Origin: Hypomesus transpacificus | Lineage: Eukaryota > Chordata > Actinopteri > Osmeriformes > Osmeridae | Assembly: GCF_021917145.1 (NCBI RefSeq) | Contig: NC_061066.1 | Location: 2,766,640 to 2,830,639, forward strand | Length of the DNA stretch: 64,000 nucleotides | Direction of reading: 5' to 3' | Part shown: piece by piece, positions 53,572 through 64,000 of the stretch | Numbering within the stretch: the first letter of the stretch is position 1 | Layout of the letters: each line of letters starts with the position of its first letter | The notes under the pieces: generated by a model | Told to the model about the DNA's origin: nothing | Databases searched by the model: none | What the model saw: only the letters and a program-made list of their open reading frames with translations | Program-made: the position numbers and the translations under genes

Positions 53572-54347
53572 TGTATTAATTAGATTATTTACAGCAACAT
53601 TTTATGAGCTGCATTTTTGTGGTTAGTAAAAGCCTCGTTTTACTAACCACAGGTAGACCTAGACCTGGTACGTCGCTGTAAGGGCCACCATAGCATACTC
53701 GTGCAGTAGGTCATTATTTCGTGAGAATTTGCAGGATCTTTTGCACAGCTCCAGTTAAACTGTACCTGCTAACACATGCCAAATAAAATCTATAGTGAAA
53801 TTTCAATTTGCTTATTGTGCTTTCTGTTCATTTGCTTTGTAGACTGTATAGCCTTGTGTCCATAGGCCAAATGCCGACATCTCAATGGCTAAATATTGTG
53901 GAGGTGGGCATATCTGGCAAGGCTCTGCTATAGAATGCTAAGGGCAGAATATTGTGGTCCGTCTGGATCAATATAAGACAACAGCCTGATGATAGTTCCT
54001 GTACAACCTAACTTTTATGAGACGAGCAGTCCCAGATTTATTAATGGCTAATAAATAATCGGATCCGGAATTACTACGATAACCGTTTGCTTCCACTGTT
54101 GTAACATAATCCCGAAACTTCAGAGGGACCATTCTCTCCCGGAACGTCCCATATCGGAGCACAAAAAGTGACGGAGTAACTTCCGCTGCTTGTTTGGCTG
54201 GCGATTTGAAATGTGTTGTCGGCCGTAGAACGATGGTATTTTCATAGCTTTAATGGCAAGCCTTTCGGGTTATGCACTACAACCAAATACCAGAAGAGTG
54301 ACATAGAGCTATATACGAGTTCTACATCTTATAACATTTACTATACT
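53049..54347. other. Interval between the cpsf6 3' region and yeats4
   Basis: AT-rich with a (TA)n run at 53551-53572. A 14-nt microexon-like segment lies at 53355-53368, and T-rich splice-acceptor-like sequence ends at about 53475. The right part, from about 54100, is the yeats4 promoter and 5' UTR, with moderate CpG content and no TATA box. Confidence 0.4.
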
Positions 54348-56462
<2,115 letters not shown>

Positions 56463-56469
56463 GAAACAC

Positions 56470-56900
56470 ACACACTCACACACATACACACACTGACTCA
56501 TACAGTCTGAAATGCACACTCTGTTTATCTCACCATCACGCTCACTCTCTCTCTGACACACACACACACACTGACTCATACAGTCTAAAATGCGCACTCA
56601 CTCTCTCTCTCTCTCTCTCTCTCGCGCTCTCTCGCGTGCTCTCTCTCTCGCGTGCTCTCTCTCTCGCGTGCTCTCTCTCTTGCGTGCTCTCTTGCGCTCT
56701 CTCTCTCTCTGACATACACACACACTGATTTAATTACTCAGTCATACAATTGAACACAGATTTATTTTACAAACATACATGGTATGATAATAAGTGACTG
56801 TCTGCCACATAATCTCTCTCACTGGATCTCTGTCTCCCTCACGCACACACACACACACACACTCACTCACTCACTCACTCACTCACTGACCTGGAGATCT
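56470..56900 (+). repeat. CA and CT microsatellites in the yeats4 3' UTR
   Basis: CACACA runs at 56466-56495 and 56556-56574, a CTCTCTCGCGTGCT-type tandem at 56600-56712, and CA then CTCA repeats at 56842-56888. They fall between the yeats4 stop and its poly(A) signal, so they are probably transcribed. Confidence 0.8.
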
Positions 56901-57475
56901 TGAATGTTATTTTATGGATCCCACACTCAGTGCCACACTCACATTTGACCACAGAGGACTGCATATGGATCTGACTCAGGCAGCATAATGTCAAATTTTT
57001 CTAGGCCGTTCTGAATATAAATATATTTGCTGGTTTTGTTTTTTTACAATCTTTATGTATTGTGTGTAAATTCAAACACTTTGTCTTTTATGATTTCTCT
57101 CTACATGTACAGTAGGCCTGTTGCTGTATAATGGTTTCCCTAATCAGTCTATTTTCGTCAATTCCTCTAGTTTCTCTTGTATTCAAGTGACCTCCTCCCA
57201 ATTGTTTTCAAAAACATCATAGTGGCTTGTGTGACACTAGCCCAGCCCCTACCTGAATCTCATAGGTTGCCAGGTTTACTACATGACAACCTTGCTCTTG
57301 AATTGGTGGTGAGACAAATCACCTAATTATTTGACAGTAAATTGAGCCTTTTGTGTGTTTTATTTTTTATTTGTAGTCTACTTTGTATGGGTGTATTTCC
57401 CGTATTTGTGGTGTATTGTCCTTAAGTGCTCACCTAGTCAAGCTGCGGGTGTGCCAAACATCTCCAAAATCCCCC

Positions 57476-57481
57476 AATAAA
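57476..57481 (+). promoter_or_regulatory. Poly(A) signal of yeats4
   Basis: AATAAA about 1.0 kb after the stop codon at 56462, the first plus-strand hexamer I noted there. Confidence 0.5.
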
Positions 57482-58300
57482 AGTGTCAATCTTTTGATAG
57501 GAACGCCGCTCGCAGTTGATTGTAATTTATTACTGATAAGTTATAGATTGGGTCTTAAAGTCGCTGCACTACTTGTATATACCAAGGAGTGGCCAGGAGT
57601 AACAAATGTAGAGTTTGCAGTCAATGAAACACAATGCGTTTTAACGTTGGCAATGTTGGATTGTTTTAATCTCACATTCTAGAGAAGAGCTAATTTACTG
57701 AATTGTTTATCTTTATTGTGTCAGTGGCCATGTAATGCGTATTTGCAGTGTAGCACTGAAAGGGTAAGTTACGTGAAAATGCTGTCAAGAGACAGCGACA
57801 GGCTGCAGTGGATGCGTGGGTGAACGTGCCACTGAACTCGAGCTCGCCTGCTATTAAATAAGAGCGGTTAGTGTTTAGGTTAAACACGCCTAAACACTAA
57901 CACACTGTTGGCAATATCTCACTCAATCCCTCTGCCTCTTTGTCCATCCCTCGTTCTCATCTCCCTCAACCATTTGTATCCCTCTCTGTTTGTATATGTC
58001 TACATCAACCCCCTCGTCGTGGTGAAAGGCTTTTTAAGCACAATAGCATTATACCCAATAATAGAAGGCTGCTTCACACAATTGTGGATGATTACAATGT
58101 TTCTTAAACAATTAGAGACTGGTCGGCGACAGTTATAGCCCCAGATGAACAAATTAAAGATGAGAAGGGATTGAAGCTCGAGATGCCTGTCTCGCTATAA
58201 CACAAACCGTGACTAGCCGCAATCGACTCGGGCGAGGAGGATAAGGGACTGGCTTTCCTAGAGTAGCCTATGTAACTTAACAGGGGTAGTGATATCTATG
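57482..58300. other. Interval after yeats4
   Basis: No exon seen. One short inverted repeat, TTAGTGTTTAGG/CCTAAACACTAA, lies at about 57869-57900. Confidence 0.45.
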
Positions 58301-58583
58301 GTAACAGGAGAGAGGGACGTATAATTTCGAGAAGGGGAGAGAGACAAAGATAAATACTATCCATACAGTTGGTTTTCCAATAACTTTTTCTGGAACACGG
58401 GAGCGACCCGGATGCAGTCCTGGGACATCAGCGGAGGAGGAGCAGGCTACTGCTCGGTTCCAACGCGAGGCCCCACCGAAGTGCTGCGCGCTCGCGACGC
58501 TGCCGTAGTTGTTGCTGTGCGATCGAGCGATTAACAACAAGACAGGGCGACACTTCTATGAAGATTCATGAAGCTTTCTATTT
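58300..58583 (+). promoter_or_regulatory. CpG-rich promoter/first non-coding exon candidate, possibly frs2
   Basis: CpG-rich block (CCAACGCGAGG, CTGCGCGCTCGCGACG at 58450-58505) ending at a consensus donor CTATTT|GTAAGTAG, with the exon end at 58583. No long open frame, so a 5' non-coding exon. In the vertebrate order I remember, FRS2 follows YEATS4 and begins with non-coding exons far from the coding one. The frs2 assignment is inference only, as no frs2 coding exon lies in the window. Confidence 0.35.
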
Positions 58584-59634
58584 GTAAGTAGAGCAATAAC
58601 TTGCGTGACCCACACTTACACGCGCTTTCTTACAGTCTCTGAGTTTGTATGGTCGTTGACGTTGTTTGTTCAACAAAGATCTAGAACTAACGCTGTAACT
58701 ATTGATGAACTCTTCAGAAAAGGAGTTGCGACCATAAAAGCAATCAAACTAATGTATTATTTTATGTTGTAAGCTACTCAATTGAGTTGTACTTAATTGC
58801 ATTATATTCCACGCGTATCGGTTCAAAAGCAGCTGCTTTAATTGTTTGATTTAAAGACTGCTGTATTGGCTACCTGGTTCATTTAGACAGCCCGTTCGTT
58901 AGTAGGCTACTTTCACAGTCATCGACACAGAATCCCTAGGATACACTGTATACGTTTTCATTTGATACCAGAGCAACACACGCTTGAAAATGTATCAGTA
59001 AGTTGTTTGGTTGTCACTGCCTGTGATATGATCGGAGAGTGAAATGATTTGCAGACTTTTTGCATGATGCCGACACCCACAGATAGGGTCATTGTGGGAG
59101 GATTTTAACGGAATGGCTTGTGGTCAGTCAGCGTAGTAAATTGAGCGTACAGTGTAGCCCGAGACTCAATATAATCGAGGCTGTGCATTTGAAACGGTCC
59201 ACTGAAAGAAATGCAGATCAGTGATGCCTTGGTTGATCTGGCGCTGAGATCTTCCTATAAGGTGATGGGTTTGTCATGTAAATATATTTTGACTGATCCA
59301 CTCTACCTCGTGTAATATCTCTGCAGCAGACTAAGCAGTAGGTAGTCAATGAGCTGAGCTAACTGATGCACTCTGCTCATCGCCTGTCATATTGTCCCCG
59401 GGGGAGCTGGATCTGAGGCAGCGGTACTATGGCTCACTAGGGGTTCTAACTGGTTAGAAAGCTCTGTTGAACCAATGACCCTTGAATCACTGCCCTCAGT
59501 CCTTTAGGTCACAGTGGCTTAATGACTGGACATGTAGACCCTCCCCTCTTAGCTCCTCTCTTTTCTTCTCCTCTCTTAATGTCTCACTTTCGTCTCTCTT
59601 TTCTTCCTCTTTCTTATTTATCCCTCTCCTTTCT

Positions 59635-59648
59635 CCCCCCCCCCCCCC

Positions 59649-59725
<77 letters not shown>

Positions 59726-59742
59726 CCTCTCTCTCTCTCTCC
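59635..59742 (+). repeat. C-run followed by (CT)n microsatellite
   Basis: A run of more than 20 C, then over 35 CT units with a few CCC breaks, ending in CCCTCCCCAG. That resembles a splice acceptor only because of the pyrimidine repeat. Confidence 0.95.
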
Positions 59743-60921
59743 CTCCCCAGTGCACCAGGGCTGGGTCTGTGTTGTTTACCCAGTGAGTCAACACTGTCTT
59801 TATGAAGCTGTTAACGGCCTGTTAGGTACATCTGACGCCACTTTTTTCCTGTCACTGTACTCTGTCTTATTCTCAGTCATACTCATTCCTGTTGGGCCCT
59901 GCTCTACTGTTTAACAACTATTGTACTACACTACTGAACTGGACTGTACGGGGCTTGTACTGTTTTCTATAATCTACAATTCAATACGTCTTTCCAACCT
60001 ACTGTGTTATATTCTGCTCTATTCTAGTGAGACCGGCATCTCTCCCCTTAGCAGCATGTTTATTCCTCATCTTATGATTTCAGTCTCCCTACCCCCCTAC
60101 CAACACACACACACACACAAACACACCAAAAGCACAGCAACCTTTATAGTCCTCATAGCATGAGAACCATTTCTCATGTAGGCAGTCTATTTGTTGCACC
60201 ATTTCGTCCAGTTATTTCCCTGTAGCTGTGTGTGTGTGGTTGTTGGTGTGTGAGTCAACTCTACCTGCTAGCAGCTTTCTAGGGTGAGGTAGAGCATGCA
60301 GTGTGTGTGTGTGGTTGTGTGTGTGTAGAGCTGTAGAAGAGTGGATCTACGACTCTTAACAGCGTTAATGTTTAATGGGAACGGTGTATGTGCGTCAGCG
60401 AACAACCTCTAGAGATGGGAGTCCTCGACTGACTCATACACACACACACTGACTCACTCACTCACATGCACACATACACACATGGCCACACACACTCTGC
60501 ATGGTCTGCTTCCAGTATAAAGTGTTACTGTACAAAGAACAGAGAGGCCAGCTTTCTCTACCTCACCCTAGCAAGCTTCTAGCAGGTACGGCTGACTCAT
60601 GCGCACACACACACGCACACGCACACACACACGCAAACGGCATGATGTCCATCATCCTAGCAAGCTGCTAGCTGTAGTTTTTTAACACAGCATACAGATT
60701 TTATGATAGTCTGTAACTGAGAAACTGGCAGGCGGGCAGGTAGACAGACATTTCAACTATTCAATAGACTAGGAAGCATCTTTTTCTCAAGACTGAACAA
60801 ATTACAACAAGTAGTTTGAACTTCACTGCATTTATCCCGAGGGCTCTAGGTGAATCCAGACAGACATATTAGTTTCAGCTGCACGATAAGAAGGACATCT
60901 TCTATATTGTATGTCACTTCA

Positions 60922-61043
60922 GCGCAGTTTCCCAGACATGGATTAAGCCTAGTCCGAGACTAAAAACCTTTTCAATGGAGATCTTTATGTAATTTTGCTC
61001 TTACTTTAGGACTAGGCTTAATCCATGTCTGGGAAACTGAGCC
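60922..61043. mobile_element. Palindromic MITE, copy 2
   Basis: About 122 bp, same family as 44199-44317: CAGTTTCCCAGACATGGATT with AAGCCTAGTCC at one end, and AGGACTAGGCTTAATCCATG with TCTGGGAAACTG at the other. Confidence 0.75.
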
Positions 61044-61166
61044 TTAGTGTTTAATCTAACTTTTCACTACACGGAGTCCCCAGTATGTTCCCTACTCTGG
61101 CACGGAGAAAGTGTGCCACATTTTTCCCCTCAAGCATAATCATCCAACTTGTATGCTGGCTAACTT

Positions 61167-61569
61167 CATACAGTCTAGACCCAGTTCTATCTTTATATAG
61201 GCTAGTCCAGTTCTATCTTCAGACAGGCTATTCCAGTACTAGTTTCAGACAGGCTATTCCAGTACTAGTTTCATACAGGCTAGTCCAGTACTAGTTTCAG
61301 ACAAGCTAGTTCAGTACTAGTTTCAGACAGGCTAGTCCAGTACTAGCTTCATACAGGCTAGTTTAGTACTAGTTTCAGACAGGCTAGTTCAGTACTAGTT
61401 TCAGACAGGCTAGTTCAGCACTAGCTTCAGACAGGCTAGTTCAGTACTAGTTTCAGACAGGCTAGTCCAGTACTAGTTTCATACACGCTAGTTCAGTACT
61501 AGCTTCATACAGGCTAGTTTAGTACTAGTTTCAGACATGCTAGTCCAGTACTAGTTTCATACAGGCTAG
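61167..61569 (+). repeat. 26-bp minisatellite
   Basis: About 15 tandem copies of a 26-base unit (TTTCAGACAGGCTAGTTCAG plus TACTAG) with recurring variants: CAGACAGG/CATACAGG, GTTCAG/GTCCAG/GTTTAG and AGTTTC/AGCTTC. Left-most units are more diverged. Confidence 0.93.
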
Positions 61570-62125
61570 GGTTAATATCTGTTATTCACTGGACTTCTGT
61601 TGTGCTTTGATCCTGGGGGGCTCTGGGGATCTACGTCTGACAGCCCCTCTGGGAGGGATGAAGGGGGGGGGGGGGGGATTGGGGCGAAGTAGGGCAGAAG
61701 GAGGGGGGGGTTGAGACTAACGAAAAGGAGCGAGGGTTAGATGAGGTGTAAACAGAGATGGGGTGTGCGGGATAAGGTGGGGGATTGAGGTATAAGCAGA
61801 GAGAGAGAGATTCTGAGAGGTAATACATTGAATATGTATGGGAGGCAATGTGTGTGGGGGGAGGGGTAGAGAGAGAGAGAGAGTAAATGAGAGAGGGAAT
61901 GAGATGGAGAGGGTATTATAGGACTGAGGGAAGGACAGAGGGAATAGGAGTGTGGGAAGGAGGGAAGGAAGGAGGGAGCATGCATGCATCCATGTTAATT
62001 TTCCCAGCCAGACAGGCAGCCTCATAGTAAGAGTTCAGTCACGCTGAAACCAATCATCTGTACCTCCCAGACTGGTGGTGCACTGGAATGCCCCTGTCTC
62101 CTACTGGCCCTCTTTTCTACCCCAG

Positions 62126-62697
62126 CTCTAATACCTCAGTTTTAATACTGCCCTCTGTCCTACCCCAGTAATAATACTGCCCCTCTCTCTTACCCCAGTA
62201 ATAATACTGCCCCTCTCTCCTACCCCAGCTATAATACTGCCCCTCTCTCTCCTACCCCAGCTACAATACTACCCTCTCTCTCCTAGCCCAGCTATAATAC
62301 TGCCCCTCTCTCCTACCCCAGCTATAATACTGCCCCTCTCTCCTACCCCAGCTATAATACTGCCCCTCTCTCTCCTAGCCCAGCTACAATACTGCCCCTC
62401 TCTCTCCTACCCCAGCTATAATACTGCCCCTCTCTCCTAGCCCAGCTATAATACTGCCCCTCTCTCCTACCCCAGCTATAATACTGCCCCTCTCTCCTAG
62501 CCCAGCTATAATACTGCCCCTCTCTCCTACCCCAGCTATAATACTGCCCCTCTCTCTCCTAGCCCAGCTATAATACTGCCCCTCTCTCCTACCCCAGCTA
62601 TAATACTGCCCCTCTCTCCTACCCCAGCTATAATACTGCCCCCCTCTCTCCTACCCCAGCAATAATACTTCCCCTCTCTCTCCTACCCCCTCTATCC
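62126..62697 (+). repeat. 30-bp minisatellite
   Basis: About 19 copies of a 30-base unit (CTATAATACTGCCCCTCTCT then CCTACCCCAG) with variants CTACCCCAG/CTAGCCCAG and a 2-base CT length change that alternates along the array. Confidence 0.93.
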
Positions 62698-63177
62698 TAT
62701 TATGTCTGTTGGTTTACCTGAGATAGTGTGTCTGTTAGAGGGGCTGCTATCCTAGCAGAAATAGTGTGTCTGTTAGAGGGGCTGTTAGCTTCGCTGAGAT
62801 AATGTGTCTGTTAGCCTAAGAGACACTGGGCTGGCTCTGACCCACATGTGTGTTTTCTCAGGGAGAGATGGTGTGATTCTTGGAAATCCAAACAGCAGTG
62901 TGTGTATGTGTGCACTGGCCCTGTGGTCGGATAAACATTTAGGCCCCAGTTGAAGCCAAATCATTTCACATCTTGCAGATAGCGGGTTAGGCGGTGCGGC
63001 CCTCACAACGCTCCCCTGATGTTTGGCGCCTTCTTCACCTTTTGGAGCGAGTGGCAGTCTGACTTCTTTCGCCAAATCCCTGTGAGCAGAGGCAATAGTC
63101 AGTAGTAAAAGTGTTCACATTCCACATCCCACCACTGTACTTTTCAGACAAAGAGATCAAGTAGGTTTAGGGGCCTC

Positions 63178-63478
63178 CCTTCTCCTCCTTCTCCTCTATC
63201 TCCCTCTCCTCCTGCTATCTATCTCCCTCTCCTCCTTCTCCTCTCTATCTCCCTCTCCTCCTGCTATCTCCCTCCCCTCTCCTCCTTCTCCTCTCTATCT
63301 CCCTCTCCTCCTGCTATCTATCTCCCTCCCCTCTCCTCCTCCTCCTTTCTATCTCCCTCTCCTCCTGCTATCTCCCTCCCCTCTCCTCCTTCTCCTCTCT
63401 ATCTCCCTCTCCTCCTGCTATCTATCTCCCTCCCCTCTCCTCCTCCTCCTTTCTATCTCCTCCCTTTTCCTCCCCTCC
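63178..63478 (+). repeat. CT-rich minisatellite (CTCCTGCTATCTCCCT-type)
   Basis: Pyrimidine-rich tandem array with a higher-order unit of about 90-120 bases built from CTCCCTCTCCTCCTGCTATC and CTCCCCTCTCCTCCTTCTCC blocks; about three higher-order copies. Confidence 0.85.
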
Positions 63479-63582
63479 ATCTCCCCAACTCTTGCTATCT
63501 TTTTATACAAACGCACCCCGTCCCTCATGCCCAGCCCAGCCCCTCCCCTCCCCATCCCCTCCCCCCAACTGTCAGTTGTTGA

Positions 63583-63692
63583 TTTAGAAGTGATGACTGT
63601 AAAGTTTAGAAGTGATTACTGTAAAGTTTAGAAGTGATGACTGTAAAGTTTAGAAGTGATTATTGTAAAGTTTAGAAGTGATTACTGTAAAA
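63583..63692 (+). repeat. 22-bp tandem repeat, five copies
   Basis: Exactly five 22-base units of TTTAGAAGTGATKACTGTAAAG (K = G or T). Successive units read GATGAC, GATTAC, GATGAC, GATTAT, GATTAC. Confidence 0.95.
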
Positions 63693-64000
63693 AGGCCCAA
63701 AGGCCTGCTGACACTAGCCTTTCAGAAAAAATAGTGCGCTGACTGGTAAACAGGTTGTAAACAGTTGACTGGTAAACAGTTTGTTGGAATCTGTAAAGGT
63801 CTCTCTGACTGTGTGTGTGTGTGTATGAGTCTGTGTGGGTGTGTCTGTTTGTGTACTTGTGTCTGTGTGTGTAGTACTTGTGGTAGACAGAGATGGCGAA
63901 ACAGCATGACAGAGTTAATGAAGATCATTAATAACTGAGTGAAGCATGTCCTAACACACACAAGTAGACACCAGTATGTTACTCAGCTCCACGAACTGTA

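Larger units (their letters stand above)
58584..64000. other. Gene-free right end (probable first intron)
   Basis: No coding exon on either strand. Contents: C-run/(CT)n 59633-59742, CA/TG microsatellites around 60105-60640, a MITE at 60922-61043, four minisatellites listed separately, and purine-rich simple sequence 61655-61975. Confidence 0.55.

Noticed and set aside
54213-54347. N-terminal extension of yeats4
   Set aside because: The frame is open upstream but contains no in-frame ATG, and the conserved protein begins at MFKRMAEFG.
59752-59800. Exon starting after CCCTCCCCAG
   Set aside because: The acceptor resemblance is supplied by the (CT)n microsatellite; no recognisable coding sequence follows.
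61167-62697. CRISPR-like appearance of regularly spaced repeats
   Set aside because: Units are directly contiguous with no unique spacers, in vertebrate DNA. These are minisatellites.

Overview
The window is vertebrate nuclear DNA, almost certainly from a ray-finned (teleost) fish. Genes are split into many short exons with consensus GT/AG junctions and vertebrate exon lengths. Introns are full of CA/TG, CT and purine microsatellites. The dispersed repeats are fish-type: V-SINE with its conserved central block and 'GGATAAGAGCGTCTGCTAAATG'-type tail, hAT and other palindromic MITEs, and a LINE remnant. There are no bacterial features. I cannot name the species.

Layout. 1-3582 (minus) is the 5' part of a CEACAM-like immunoglobulin-superfamily gene that runs off the left edge. 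5480-9738 (minus) is a second, complete CEACAM-like gene ending in a GPI-anchor-type tail. An intron of this gene holds a ~1.15 kb palindrome whose two arms each carry a U4 snRNA sequence, facing one another. 10575-15294 and 17689-28388 (both minus) are the tandem p38 kinase genes mapk12 (p38 gamma) and mapk11 (p38 beta), 12 coding exons each with matching exon sizes. 29566-32391 (minus) is an aspartic protease, best matched to fish nothepsin. 33240-38821 (minus) is cct2, a chaperonin subunit, 15 coding exons. 39653-47280 (plus) is cpsf6, divergent from cct2 across ~830 bp. 54348-56462 (plus) is yeats4 (GAS41). From 57.5 kb to the end I find no coding exon. A CpG-rich block with a strong splice donor at 58583 may be the first non-coding exon of frs2 (inferred from remembered vertebrate synteny), followed by several minisatellites.

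The genes form no single pathway. mapk12 and mapk11 are paralogous stress kinases. cpsf6, cct2 and yeats4 are housekeeping genes of mRNA 3'-end processing, protein folding and chromatin. Their neighbourhood recalls human 12q15, whereas MAPK12-MAPK11 recalls human 22q13, so the window joins two blocks that are separate in humans.

All exon boundaries were read by eye from splice signals, reading phase and family knowledge. For each complete gene the summed exon lengths give an open frame with the expected protein size. Transcript starts, UTR ends and alternative splicing cannot be proven from sequence alone.
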